NCBI RefSeq assembly: GCF_932526225.1
Contig: NC_064045.1
Span: 8,000,138-8,064,137, forward strand
Origin: Nematostella vectensis
Lineage: Eukaryota > Cnidaria > Anthozoa > Actiniaria > Edwardsiidae
Length of the DNA: 64,000 nt
Reading direction: 5' to 3'
How positions within the stretch are numbered: the first letter of the stretch is position 1; each line of letters begins with the position of its first letter. The notes under the pieces were generated by a model that did not search any database, was not told where the DNA came from, and saw only the letters and a list, made by a program, of their open reading frames with translations. The position numbers were made by a program, and so were the translations under genes. Positions 21,570 through 34,660 of this stretch are shown here, piece by piece.

Positions 21570-24500
21570 TTCTCATAAAGTGCCAGATGTCAAGGCGGAC
21601 AACCATCTCATCCCAGAGTGAGAACATCTCCTTGGTCTTGTAGTTCTGGCCACAGCAGTCACGGTCTACATACATCACCTTGCGGGGAGGCTCGTTTGCT
21701 TCAGAGTACCTTAACAAAATTGAAAAAATAAAGTTTTAGCTTTGAATAAATATAAAAAATGTGTGTTTTCTATAATAAGCTACCTCCTCATTAGCCCATT
21801 GGCCATCTGCTGAAGTCCTTGTCCCTCGGTTGCTGTCAGAACACTCATAAGGACCTGAAATGAACAAAAGAAATGATCCTACATGAGATCAAATTCAAAG
21901 CCTAGCTTTTACGTTCTAGCCATCACTCACATGCCCATTCTCATTTCCAATATTTGTACACCAGGCTGCAGTTCCTGCGCTATGTCCTGAAAGCTTCTTT
22001 ACAATCTTCTTCGTAGAATCCATCTTGAGGATGGTTCCAAAAGTTGAGGTGATGGACGCTTTGATCTGGTCCATCCGGTTTATAATATCGAGGGCATAAA
22101 CTGAGAGAAGCCATCTGTACTTAGGGGGCGGGTTGAATGTTGGTGGTTCCTCGTAATTTGGTCTGCTGACAAGGTGTCTTTCGGCGGCTTTGTTATAGTG
22201 AGCACACTCTGTCGAGTACTGAAAGAATAAACATTTCAAGGTCAAAATGCACATTCTCTGTTGAAAGAAAAGGTACAAATACATACATGGATGGTCTTCT
22301 GTAGCCATTTCTCACTGTGCTGTTCTGTAAGCTTCTTCTGCAGCATACTGGAGCTGTTCCCAAGTCCTCGATTTCTCAGCATTCGAACGACGCGCACATC
22401 GCAGGCTTACTTGTAGGTCATGATCACTGGGAACTGGAGTTTGTGGCCGGGATCTAGCTGACTCACAATGGCAGGGCTCCAACTGATTACCTGTAAGAAA
22501 AAGAAAAACAGTCATCAAAAGCAAAAAGAATAGGGTAGAAAAACTGGTAAAAATAATCCAACCTTCTTCTTGCACTGTCCACATTCCAGATATTCAGCTG
22601 CCAGATTGTAGTTGCCGTCAATTTCCACAACCTGGCGAGTCTTCTGGTACAAACCCGCACTGGTGAGATTGCGGTTGCATCCTTCTTGGGGGCACTTCAG
22701 CACCACTTTCCACAGTTTACGTGGCATCCACAGCAAAAGGGGCTGGGCAAAGTAGTGGTCAGGATTGGGGAGCTGACTGTTAATGAGCTGGGGCTGGGGG
22801 GGCTATCACCATAGTTTGCCAAAAGACAATAGAAACAGTGAAACGGCTAAGGCTCCAGACTCCACGCATCTCCAGCTCTGACTTCTTGGCATCTTCGAGG
22901 GCTTTGAGGTAGTGTTGATCCCACTCAAAAATGCAGGCGGATAGTCGAGACATAAACGCAGGATACAGGGCATGAGACTTGGTTGTACAGCCTGATGCAA
23001 AACTCCTCATGAAGTGAAGTGCCAGAAATCGATCAGAATGATGAGGTCATCCCAGCTGCCGAAGAGCTCTTTGGTGTGGCAGGTCTTGCAGCCACAGCAT
23101 TCTCGGTCGACGTAAAGTGCCCTTGGTGGTATTAAGTCAGCATCTCTGTACCGCTGCAAGAGACCGGCTGCCATGTCAGCAAGGCCTCCCCCCTTGTAGT
23201 CTGATGGAGCGAAATGACGAGGTGATTTCGGCTTTCAAAACCACACTTCTGAGATTGTGGTTGCATCTTTCTTCGTGGTACTTCGTGGCACCCACAGCAA
23301 AAGGGGCTGGACAAAGTAGTAGTCAGGGTTTGGGGGCTGACTGCTAATGAGCTGGGGCTGAGGGGGGTAACACCATAGTTTGTCAGCCCTAATAAAAAAA
23401 GACAGAAACAGTGATATTGAAGGTTTTTTAACCCCCAATCCCCATAACAAGCCATAGATGAACACCTTGTGAAATCTAGCTCGGCTTTTCCACTGCTGGC
23501 GTTGACTTTGAAGAGGGATCGAGCAATCCACTTGTGGTCTTCTTTAGGGAGAGTCTGACGCCAGCCATCAGAGAGGAGGAATTCTGCAAATAATAGTAAT
23601 GAAAGCAATGTGAACAAATCAAATGTTAATATTATCATTGCATATGTGTGTCATACCTGTATTATCTTCAGCTGTGCTTGGGGCCATAGAAGTACCAGGT
23701 GTTGGCCCTGGTTTAGTGAAGGTGACGGGGTCTGTTTGGGAGATTGGCTCGACTACTCCTAAAAAAATAGAATAAAGGTTGTTAATATTTTGTAGCACGA
23801 CTAGTTTATTCTATCATTTATAAATACCTTTCTGTTCTTTTCCCCCCTCTCCCTATCTTCATCTTCTTCCTTTGGATCTTTATAGCATGAAATAAATAAT
23901 AAAGCGTAATTACCGATATGACATGAGATTTACAACAGTATTGTATTGGTTTGTACTATAATTTAAAATGGTAAAATGATCCCCATAACAAGCCATAGAT
24001 GAACACCTTGTGAAATCTAGCTCGGCTTTTCCACTGCTGGCGTTGACTTTGAAGAGGGATCGAGCAATCCACTTGTGGTCTTCTTTAGGGAGAGTCTGAC
24101 GCCAGCCATCAGAGAGGAGGAATTCTGCAAATAATAGTAATGAAAGCAATGTGAACAAATCAAATGTTAATATTATCATTGCATATGTGTGTCATACCTG
24201 TATTATCTTCAGCTGTGCTTGGGGCCATAGAAGTACCAGGTGTTGGCCCTGGTTTAGTGAAGGTGACGGGGTCTGTTTGGGAGATTGGCTCGACTACTCC
24301 TAAAAAATAGAATAAAGGTTGTTAATATTTTGTAGCACGACTAGTTTATTCTATCATTTATAAATACCTTTCTGTTCTTTTCCCCCCTCTCCCTATCTTC
24401 ATCTTCTTCCTTTGGATCTTTATAGCATGAAATAAATAATAAAGCGTAATTACCGATATGACATGAGATTTACAACAGTATTGTATTGGTTTGTACTATA

Positions 24501-27500
24501 ATTTAAAATGGTAAAATGATCCCCATAACAAGCCATAGATGAACACCTTGTGAAATCTAGCTCGGCTTTTCCACTGCTGGCGTTGACTTTGAAGAGGGAT
24601 CGAGCAATCCACTTGTGGTCTTCTTTAGAGAGAGTCTGACGCCAGCCATCAGAGAGGAGGAATTCTGCAAATAATAGTAATGAAAGCAATGTGAACAAAT
24701 CAAATGTTAATATTATCATTGCATATGTGTGTCATACCTGTATTATCTTCAGCTGTGCTTGGGGCCATAGAAGTACCAGGTGTTGGCCCTGGTTTAGTGA
24801 AGGTGACGGGGTCTGTTTGGGAGATTGGCTCGACTACTCCTAAAAAAATAGAATAAAGGTTGTTAATATTTTGTAGCACGACTAGTTTATTCTATCATTT
24901 ATAAATACCTTTCTGTTCTTTTCCCCCCTCTCCCTATCTTCATCTTCTTCCTTTGGATCTTTATAGCATGAAATAAATAATAAAGCGTAATTACCGATAT
25001 GACATGAGATTCACAACAGTATTGTATTGGTTTGTACTATAATTTAAAATGGTAAAATGATCCTAGGTAAATGTTTAAAAACTAGTCTATTTACAAAAGT
25101 GTTGATAAGTCTGAGTGTTACCTCTCCATTTCTTGGTGTTGTGCATGCTGCATATTTTGTCACTTTTTTAAGCATCACATTGTTAAATTGGTGCCTTTTT
25201 GGGGTCTTATCTTGTTAAATATCTGCTGTTTATTTTGTATGAAATAGAAAAATGGCAAAAAATCTATTAATAGGTTTACCATTTTAGCACGCTCAGTGGT
25301 TTTGTCCATACAAGTAAATTAGAGATTTTAGTATTTGAAATAAATTAGAACCATGACTTCATGACTTTATTCATATTATCAATGATCAATATAGTACATA
25401 AAACATAATACTCACCCTTTTTTTATCAGCAATATATTCAACTTAGTGTTTGGGTGGCATGCCTCACTGAAGTGGTATCTTCATCTTCAACAACCGGCTT
25501 TTTGTTGTTAGAGATCTCTTCCAACACAGACATTGGTTTTGCAGTAGCTGATGTTTAAAACCATCTCTTTGTTTTACCATACAAGGGCTTGGCAATACAA
25601 TCCCTTGCCGGTTTCTTTATTTTCATCAGGCTCATCATTGTTTGGATGGAGGATTTTGACTAATGATTAGTTTTGTTAAATATGGGGTTTCCACTTAAGT
25701 AATATCTCGTTCCAAATTTTTCACATATATAAAGACCCACTGCGAGCCCTCCACAGCACAGCTTCACATTGTTTACAATCCCACCTATAACAAACTATCG
25801 TCCGTTTCCAGTTCTCTCATTCCCTCCCTGGAAGCTTCCTGTCCTTGTGCCGCTTTACCCTTGTTTTTTTTTTTTATTATATCCTTTTATTTTATTATGT
25901 CCTTATTACATACCTCTTCTAAGGCTGTATAGCCTTACTATGGAGCAGCTGCCCAGCCCTCCTTGGGATTAGCTCTAGGGATAATCTTGAATTGCGCATG
26001 ACGGCTACACATGCAGCTCCTAGTTCAGATTTGGAAGCACTGGTAGGTTTGTTTGCTCCGCCCTTTGACTTGCTCTCTCTCTCAGTAGCCTTTCATGCCG
26101 ACCGCCTCTTTTCCTTCGAGGAAGAACAGTAGGTATGTTTTGAAGGCGTTTTTGTTCTGAGAGATGGCACTGGTGTTTGTTGTCTCCAGGCGGGCATTAT
26201 CAACTAACCAGGCAGCATATCCTTAGCTGTTTTCTACCACCCACTTGAAGGTCTGTCCTCTAAACTTCCCAAACTTTAGCCGGTAGAAACCTATAGTGAA
26301 GCAGCTGTGCAGCTTTCCTTACGATTCACTTCGTGGGTAATCATGAGTTCCACATGCAGCCCAAGTTAGATTTGGAAGCTTATTGCACATATATTATTTT
26401 GGTTAAAAAATTTTCATAGTGAATTTTATCAGTCTTTGTACATAAAGGAAACTGGAATCTTACCGTCTGATGGCTGCGGCACATGGTGTTGTTGATGGGA
26501 GCTTCTGAAAGATTCAGAGTTGCTGTTCAATTATCTAGTTTGAAATTTGAAAATGATATAAGGTTTAAAAAAATATCATAAATTGTTATTTTACTTTGAG
26601 GCACTTTGAGGACTTAGTTATACACCACAGTTGGGGCGTGGAGGCAGCTGCGCAGACTGTACCACTGTAAAGCTGTGTAGGACTTGGCCGGGATGCTGGG
26701 TTGGTGCTTGTAACAAGGCCTTGGCAGATGAAAGCTGGGCGCCAGCTGCTTCCTCAGCTACAATAGGTTCAAGACATTGCTCCAACACCTTTTTATCTAC
26801 TTTGTCCTGTTGTTCCACCAACCGAGAAGGGTTGTCTGGTTGAGCTCATAAAGTTGGATGTTTGTAGTCTTAATGAGCCGTTTGTGGAGGATTACTGGAT
26901 ATTTCCGGATATTTTGGTATTTATCCAGGATGACCTTTCACGTTGACACTATGCGAATGTTGCTGCCCTTTTTAGGTGTAGTGAAGGCAGCTTCAAGGCG
27001 TACGCAGAGGGCTTCGACCAGGGGGCTTGCATCCACAGATGTGGCTGGACCAGAGTTTCCCCAACCATAACCCTCTTCAGGCTGGTGATTCCCGGTGCTA
27101 CAGTCTGCTTGTTAGCCTTGGATCGCTGGAATCGGCCAGTGTAGTCCTTGTTTGCCCTGTACCGAGGAGGGTAGAGAACTCGAATCTTCTGGAAGGAGGG
27201 AGGAAGCTTCTTCCATCGGACCGACAACATCTTCATCATCGCCACCATCAGATTCCGGCTGCGAAGGAGAAGGTGGGCTGTCTTGGTTCAGAGTACGTGG
27301 GCTGCCAGAAGTACTTGCAGAGATAGTACCAGAGGGGAAGAGGAGGGAACAGTGGACGCTGGAACTTCTGAGACTGAAGGGGCAGTAGCTAAGGCACAAG
27401 GTGCTAGCAGGGTAGGCACGGTGGGGTCTTCGTCCATCTCGAGAAAGCCTTCGTCATCCATGTCGTCTTCTTCCTCAGCAGTCAGGTCATCAGGCTGTTC

Positions 27501-29194
27501 GGGGTCTAAGTTCACTGTTCCCCACGGCTTCCCCGTCTGCGCGTAGAGATATGCTTGTACGGTAATCGTTGATGGGTTGTGTTTTCACTGGGATTCTATT
27601 TTCTTACAAGAATGCAAGCAATACAATCCATTCCCAAATTGGGTTGATACTTCATTGGGTTGATGCTGCATTTCCAGGAACTCCTGACCTTAGCCAGTTC
27701 ATTCCCATATTGGGTTTCAACTTATCAACTTATCAACTATTGGACTTATCAACATAAGCACCAAACCAAAGTATTAAGTATAAAAAAGTATTGTTAACGG
27801 TTTTTTTAGAGGTCTCTTCCAATACAGCCAAGAGTTTTTGCAGTAGCTGATGCTCAAAATCCTCTCTTTTTCTTCAACTCGTAGACATTTATATTGTAAC
27901 AAATCCCCTAAATGAGCTGTAAGCTCTTGGGATAATTGTTTAAATATTGTTTAAATAAAAAAATATATTAAATTTGGGCTGTTATAAGAAGCTGTGGAGG
28001 CAAACTCAAAGAAAACCTCTCTATTTAAGCACAAATTTTCACTGTATTTACCGGCTGATCCAGAAGCTCCACCCGTGAAGGTTGTCTTGGCTCCAGGGGG
28101 GGGGGCAGGCTAGATGGGGCAGTCTGACTCTGCTCATACTGATCAAGTGCCTCGACTAGATCAGCATCATCAGACTGCACCTCTGCTTGCTCACACCCCC
28201 TCGCGTACTGGAGAAACACATCTAGTGAGCTCCCAGGTTGTCGGACAGGCAGCTGGGATACCTGCTGGAGCCACCGGATGTGCTCTGGTGACTTGGATGC
28301 CAGGACAGCCCTCCTTGTCATCTGCCCAAATGGGCCGAACCCAACTGGCTCCGCCCCAAGATCGACTCTCCCTAACTCATGATCGATTCGATTTTGAATG
28401 GCATCCACAAGGGGTGGGAAGAAGTGAGCATATCTATAAGAGTAAGTTTAAGCATTAAAATAAAAATTACACAATGTTTATGTTTCAAAATTTACATCAT
28501 GCAGCATAAATATTCAAAAAATATATATATATTCAATATACCGTCTCAGGGCCTCCTTGCTGTCCCACTGGCTGTCCCCTTGTGGATGCTTAATTGCCCT
28601 CTTGGTCTTGTGGCTGGCCAGCACCATGACTGCCCAGCCCCAGTCATTACTGAGCAGCCAGATGAACGTTTTCCCGCGGTAGATGCCAAACTGGAGTGAG
28701 CACTTGCTCAGCACCCACTCAGTATTGCTGGCATCTCCCGCGGCCTCACGCACTCTGGCTCTTGCCTCATTCTCAACCTAAAAGCACAATTTAAAGGAAT
28801 TGTTATTCAACAGACAATGACAGTAATGCGAATAACTGCAAGAATGCTGATAAAATTGTCAAAAGTAAATTATAACTACCTCCTCTTTACTCAGCTTTGG
28901 GCCAAATTTGTTTTCTTTTTTTTTTTTTTTTTGACCAATTGGGCCACATCCTTGGCCCTAGGTGTAGCGGCAAACTCCAGCCCCCCATTCGGGCGGAACC
29001 TGAAGGTCGTTTCGGCATAAACACGCAACTGGCGGTAGCTCTAATTCGCTATATATTTCGCTACATATTACCTTTTCCTTCAGTCTGCGGATATTTTGCT
29101 GTTGAAGCTTTATCTCCGAAAGTGCATTGACTTTTTCCTCGCATAATTGTTCAAGAATTACCCTCTTCTTCTTTGCGTATGTGCCAATAGGCAC
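21570..29194 (-). pseudogene. Unit C: DUF6729/KDZ-like transposon protein, inactivated
   Basis: Exons: c to 29194 (ATG lost), b 28542-28777, a 28052-28433, n about 27100-27515, m 26618-26821, three k0/k pairs (23439-25063), j' about 23240-23390, i-h about 22810-23210, g 22563-22810, f 22288-22491 with TAA at 22407-22409, e about 21937-22220, LMSVLTA exon about 21791-21850, d 21575-21711. It shares with B the f stop, the 22-bp deletion in n and the direct k-j layout, so these two are the closest pair in the array. It shares the loss of the c start codon with unit 0 and the 14993 module, which needs recombination or gene conversion between copies. Confidence 0.8.
23439..25063 (-). repeat. Three tandem 540-bp repeats of exon pair k0/k in unit C
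   Basis: The k exon start recurs at about 23439, 23981 and 24521, each followed by k0 and the same C-rich intron segment; the last copy ends at ATGATCCTAGG near 25063. Each repeat keeps its splice sites, so a transcript could carry k0-k three times. k is 118 bp and k0 102 bp, so each repeat adds 220 bp, which is not a multiple of three. Confidence 0.85.
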
Positions 29195-29217
29195 ATTGTA
29201 CGGGGATCACTAAGATA

Positions 29218-32200
29218 CAGATCCTTCTCATAAAGTGCCAGATGTCAAGGCGGACAACCATCTCATCCCAGAGTGAGAACATCTCCTTGGTCTTGTAGTT
29301 CTGGCCACAGCAGTCACGGTCTACATACATCACTTCGGGGGGAGGCTCGTTTGCTTCAGAGTACCTTAACAAAATTGAAAAAATAAAGTTTTAGCTTTGA
29401 ATAAATATAAAGAATGTGTGTTTTCTATAATAAGCTACCTCCTCATTAGCCCATTGGCCATCTGCTGAAGTCCTTGTCCCTCGGTTGCTGTCAGAACACT
29501 GATAAGGACCTGAAATGAACAAAAGAAATGATCCTACATGAGATCAAATTCAAAGCCTAGCTTTTACGTTCTAGCCATCACTCACATGCCCATTCTCATT
29601 TCCAATATTTGTACACCAGGCTGCAGTTCCTGCGCTATGTCCTGAAAGCTTCTTTACAATCTTCTTCGTAGAATCCATCTTGAGGATGGTTCTAAAAGTT
29701 GAAGTGATGGACGCTTTGATCTGGTCCATCCGGTTCATAATATCGAGGGCATAAACTGAGAGAAGCCATCTGTACTTAGGGGGCGGGTTGAATGTGGGTG
29801 GTTCCTCGTAATTGGGTCTGCTGACAAGGTGTCTCTCGGCGGCTTTGTTATAGTGAGAACGCTCTGTCAAGTTTTGAAAGAATAAACATTTCAAGGTCAA
29901 AATGCACATTCTCTGTTGAAAGAAAAGGTACAAATACATACATGGATGGTCTTCTGTAGCCATTTCTCACTGTGCTGTTCTGTCAGCTTCTTCTGTAGCA
30001 TGCTGGAGCTGTTCCCAAGTTCTCTATTTCTCAGCATTCGAACGACGCGCACATCGCAGGCATACTTGTAGGTCAGGATCACTGGGAACTGGAGTTTGTG
30101 GCCGGGATCTAGCTGACTCACAATGGCAGGGCTCCAACTGATTACCTGTAAAAAAAAGAAAAACAGTCATCAAAAGCAAGAGGAATAGGGTAGAAAAACT
30201 GGTAAAAATAATCCAACCTTCTTCTTGCACTGTCCACATTCCAGATATTCAGCTGCCAGATTGTAGTTGCTGTCAATGTCCACAACCTGTCGAGTCTTCT
30301 GTTACAAACCCGCACTGGTGAGATTGCGGTTGCATCCTTCTTGGGGGCACTTCAGCACCGCTTTCCACAGTTTACGTGGCATCCACAGCAAAAGGGGCTG
30401 GACAAAGTAGTAGTCAGGGTTTTGGGGCTGACTGCTAATGAGCTGGGGCTGAGGGGGGTAACACCATAGTTTGTCAGCCCTAATAAAAAAAGACATTAGA
30501 AACAGTGATATTGAAGGTTTTTTAGCCCTGGTTTAGTGAATGTGACGGGGTCTGTTTGGGAGATTGGCTCGACTACTCCTAAAAAAATAGAATAAAGGTT
30601 GTTAATATTTTGTAGCACGACTAGTTTATTCTATCATTTATAAATACCTTTCTGTTCTTTCCCCCCCTCTCCCTATCTTCATCTTCTTCCTTTGGATCTT
30701 TATAGCATGAAATAAATAATAAAGCGTAATTACCGATATGACATGAGATTCACAACAGTTTTGTATTGGTTTGTACTATAATTTAAAATGGTAAAATGAT
30801 CCCCATAACAAGCCATAGATGAACACCTTGTGAAATCTAGCTCGGCTTTTCCACTGCTGGCGTTGACTTTGAAGAGGGATCGAGCAATCCACTTGTGGTC
30901 TTCTTTAGGGAGAGTCTGACGCCAGCCATCAGAGAGGAGGAATTCTGCAAATAATAGTAATGAAAGCAATGTGAACAAATCAAATGTTAATATTATCATT
31001 GCATATGTGTGTCATACCTGTATTATCTTCAGCTGTGCTTGGGGCCATAGAAGTACCAGGTGTTGGCCCTGGTTTAGTGAAGGTGACGGGGTCTGTTTGG
31101 GAGATTGGCTCGACTACTCCTAAAAAAATAGAATAAGGGTTGTTAATATTTTGTAGCACGACTAGTTTATTCTATCATTTATAAATACCTTTCTGTTCTT
31201 TTCCCCCCTCTCCCTATCTTCATCTTCTTCCTTTGGATCTTTATAGCATGAAATAAATAATAAAGCGTAATTACCGATATGACATGAGATTCACAACAAT
31301 ATTGTATTGGTTTGTACTATAATTTAAAATGGTAAAATGATCCTAGGTAAATGTTTAAAAACTAGTCTATTTACAAAAGTGTTGATAAGTCTGAGTGTTA
31401 CCCCTCCATTTCTTGGTGTTGTGCATGCTGCATATTTTGTCACTTTTTTAAGCATCACATTGTTAAACTGGTGCCTTTTTGGGGTCTTATCTTGTTAAAT
31501 ATCTGCTGTTTATTTTGTATGAAATAGAAAAATGGCAAAAAATCTATTAATAGGTTTACCATTTGAGCACGCTCAGTGGTTTTGTCCATACAAGTAAATT
31601 AGAGATTTTAGTATTTGAAATAAATTAGAACCATGACTTCATGACTTTATTCGTATTATCAACGATCAATATAGTACATAAAACATAATACTCACCCTTT
31701 TTTTATCAGCAATATATTCAACTTAGTGTTTGGGTGGCATGCCTCACTGAAGTGGTATCTTCATCTTCAACAACCGGCTTTTTGTTGTTAGAGATCTCTT
31801 CCAACACAGACATTGGTTTTGCAGTAGCTGATGTTTAAAACCATCTCTTTGTTTTACCATACAAGGGCTTGGCAATACAATCCCTTGCCGGTTTCTTTAT
31901 TTTCATCAGGCTCATCATTGTTTGGATGGAGGATTTTGACTAATGATTAGTTTTGTTAAATATGGGGTTCCCACTTAAGTAATATCTCTTGCCAAATTTT
32001 TCACATATATGAAGACCCACTACGAGCCCTCCACAGCACAGCTTAACATTGTTTACAATCCCACCTATAACAAACTATCGTCCGTTTCCAGTTCTCTCAT
32101 TCCCTCCCTGGAAGCTTCCTGTCCTTGTGCCGCTTTACCCTGATTTTTTTTATTATATCCTTTTATTTTATTATGTCCTTATTACATACCTCTTCTAAGG

Positions 32201-32804
32201 CTGTATAGCCTTACTATGGAGCAGCTGCCCAGCCCTCCTTGGGATTAGCTCTAGGGGTAATCTTGAATTGCGCATGACGGCTACACATGCAGCTCCTAGT
32301 TCAGATTTGGAAGCACTGGTAGGTTTGTTTGCTCCGCCCTTTGACTTGCTCTCTCTCTCAGTAGCCTTTCATGCCGACCGCCTCTTTTCCTTCGAGGAAG
32401 AACAGTAGGTATGTTTTGAAGGCGTTTTTGTTCTGAGAGATGGCACTGGTGTTTGTTGTCTCCAGGCGGGCATTATCAACTAACCAGGCAGCATATCCTT
32501 AGCTGTTTTCTACCAGCCACTTGAAGGTCTGTCCTCTAAACTTCCCAAACTTTAGCTGGTAGAAACCTATAGTGAAGCAGCTGTGCAGCTTTCCTTACGA
32601 TTCACTTCGTGGGTAATCATGAGTTCCACATGCAGCCCAAGTTAGATTTGGAAGCTTATTGCACATATATTATTTTGTTTCAAAAATTTCCATAGTGAAT
32701 TTTATCAGTCTTTGTACGAAAAGGAAACTGGAATCTTACCGTCTGATGGCTGCGGCACATGGTGTTGTTGATGGGAGCTGCTGAAAGATTCAGAGTTGCT
32801 GTTC
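29218..32804 (-). pseudogene. Unit D: 5'-truncated copy with the uninterrupted exon order
   Basis: Holds, on the minus strand, the l region (about 31340-32780), k0/k (30526-31100), one continuous j/g exon (30220-30483), f (29943-30147), e (about 29590-29872), LMSVLTA exon, and d (29227-29364). There is no i-h insertion: k leads straight to j/g. Exon f is open (Tyr codon kept) and e is open, but g carries TAA at 30302-30304 where the others have a Tyr codon. Upstream, a LINE fragment (32805) interrupts it and no n, a, b or c exons follow. Confidence 0.75.
30220..30483 (-). pseudogene. Continuous j/g exon of unit D (zinc-ribbon-like)
   Basis: After a TTTTTTATTAG acceptor it reads ADKLWCYPPQPQLISSQPQN, then LWMPRKLWKAVLKCPQEGCN, a TAA in place of a Tyr codon at 30302-30304, and YNLAAEYLECGQCKKK. 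Four cysteines arranged as C-x4-C and C-x2-C suggest a zinc ribbon. In units A, B and C this exon exists twice (j' and j'') with the i-h block between, and j'' has lost its acceptor. Confidence 0.7.
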
Positions 32805-33170
32805 TACGAGGACGCCCTCGAACGCGCATGCTTGTCTTCCTTAGAGGCGCGGCGTCACAATGTGTGCAGAAAATTCATAAGCAATATCAAACAGGGGAGC
32901 GTCTTATACCCCCTAGTGTCAAGCAGACTTATATCCTCCAATTCGCCATACTCCCTAAGATCTAAGCGCGCACATAGTGTGGTTCCGGGTCGCACGGACC
33001 GTTTTTCCAAATTCGTCTCAGCGCAATATGCTGGGGATTTAATGTTATTATGAATTATGTATGGTGTAATGTATTTTGTAGTTAGCTGACCCCACCGGTA
33101 ATTCAGTTGTAAAAGAACTGCAAACGGTTGAAATAAACGAGCATTATTATTATTATTATTATTATTATTC
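32805..33170 (+). mobile_element. 5'-truncated LINE tail inserted in unit D
   Basis: Comparison with the uninterrupted unit C (near 26530) shows 366 bp of extra sequence between GCTGTTC and AATTATCTAG. It encodes the end of a non-LTR reverse transcriptase: YEDALERACLSSLEARRH, then NVCRKFISNI, then SLRSKRAHSV and GRTDRF, ending in a stop at about 33053. It finishes in an ATT microsatellite (33142-33169), as many LINEs do. At most 3 bp (TTC) of target duplication can be seen. It must postdate unit formation. Confidence 0.75.
33142..33169 (+). repeat. (ATT)n tail of the LINE fragment
   Basis: About nine ATT units close the inserted LINE fragment and directly precede the resumed array sequence at 33171. 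Confidence 0.85.
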
Positions 33171-34100
33171 AATTATCTAGTTTGAAATTTGAAAATGATA
33201 TGGTTTAAAAAAATATCAAATTGTTATTTTACTTTGAGGCACTCCTCGACCGAGGATGGACTTCGTTATACACCACAGTTGGGGCGTGGAGGGGTGGGAG
33301 GATGTCTCAAGGGCTTTGATGTAGTGACCACACTGTCAAGTACTGGAAAAATAAACACTGTATGGTTAAAATACGTATTCTTTGTCACACTGTCAAAAAA
33401 AAGCTACAAATACATACATGGTTGGTCTTCGGTAGCCATTTCTGCTATAGTGCTTGTCCCTCACTAGCTGTCATAACACTCATAACGACATGGTAAAACA
33501 AAAAAAAAATGATCCTATATGAGGTCAAATTCAAAATCTAGCTCTTATGTTCTAACCTTCACTTACATGCCCATTATCATTTCCCAAGCTTGTACACCAG
33601 GCAGCAGTTCCTAGTTCACTATTTCCTGCAAGCTTCGTAACAATTTTCTTGGTCGAATCCATCTTGAAAATGGTTCCAAAGTTGAGGTGATGGACGCTTT
33701 GATCTTGACCATCCTGATCATAATGTCAAGGGCATACACAGAGAGAAGCCATCTGTACTTAAGAGGTGGATTGAATTCGTGTGGTTCCTCGTAGTTGGGT
33801 TTGCTAACAAGGTGTCTCTCAGCGGCTTTGTTGTAGTGAAGCACACTCTGTCAAATACTGGAAAATAAACATTGCAAGGTTAAAAAACATATTATTTGTT
33901 ACATTGTCAAAGAAAAGGTACAGATACATGTATGGTCTTTTGTAGCCTGCTGGAGCTGTTCCCAATTCCTCAGTTTCTGAGCATTCGAATAACACGCACA
34001 TCACAGGGATACTTGTATGTTAGTAGCATTGGGAACTGGAGTTTGTGGCCGGGACTGACTCACAATTGCAGGTTTCCAACTTATTACCTATATAAAAAAA
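33171..34100 (-). pseudogene. Decayed m, e and f exons at the right edge of the array
   Basis: 33171-33300 matches the m region of the array. Minus-strand 33610-33850 reads AAERHLVSKPNYEEP and YRWLLSVYALDIM, the e exon with many substitutions and frameshifts. 33940-34080 matches exon f. Divergence from units A to D is far greater than theirs from one another, so this is an older copy or one outside the homogenised zone. Confidence 0.6.
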
Positions 34101-34219
34101 GAACTACGTGATTAAATGAAAGAGGGAGCGGGTAGAAAAAGGTATTTCCTAATTTTTGTTTCTTCCCTTGTGCGTTTGTCACAATTATTTGCGTGTCCCC
34201 GCTTGTAGATTACACCCTA

Positions 34220-34510
34220 TCCTCCTCATGAAAGTTTGTGTAAATGTGTCTTGAATGGCTCGCCAAGGCCGTCCATTGTTGCTGTTAGGTCGTGCCGGAG
34301 TTGCTGCAGGGTTATGCGTTCCGGTGCCGCTGGCATTTCTGTCTTGGTTTCTTGTTACAGCTGTGCCCGCCCCTCGTAGATCTGCCTCTTAAGCCGTGCT
34401 TCCCGCTCGCTTCTGTCTTTCTGCTGCTTGAGGCTCCTCAAGCTTTGTAGCTCCTGTTCTAAGCCATCGATATCCTCCTCCTCTTTGACTGTTGTATCTG
34501 CTCTCTCGCA
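34220..34510 (-). pseudogene. Gag-like coiled-coil remnant
   Basis: On the minus strand the sequence reads EEEDIDGLEQELQSLRSL, a charged coiled coil through SEREARLKRQIY, a stop, then ERITLQQLRHDLTATMDGL. Such a coiled coil followed by a T-L-x-x-L-R segment resembles gag-like proteins of invertebrate retroelements. This is a low-confidence family guess; the region differs in base composition from the array sequence on both sides. Confidence 0.3.
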
Positions 34511-34660
34511 AGAACTGGTAAAGCCTTTCGCGTCGGCTCGTTCGCGCGACTCGCCTATCGCGCCTTAAGTGCAGAGAAATCCACTGGCGACTTCGGCCTC
34601 AAGTTGTATTACTTAGACATTTCAAGTGTAGAAAAGGTTGTAGTAGTCAATAATCGAAAT

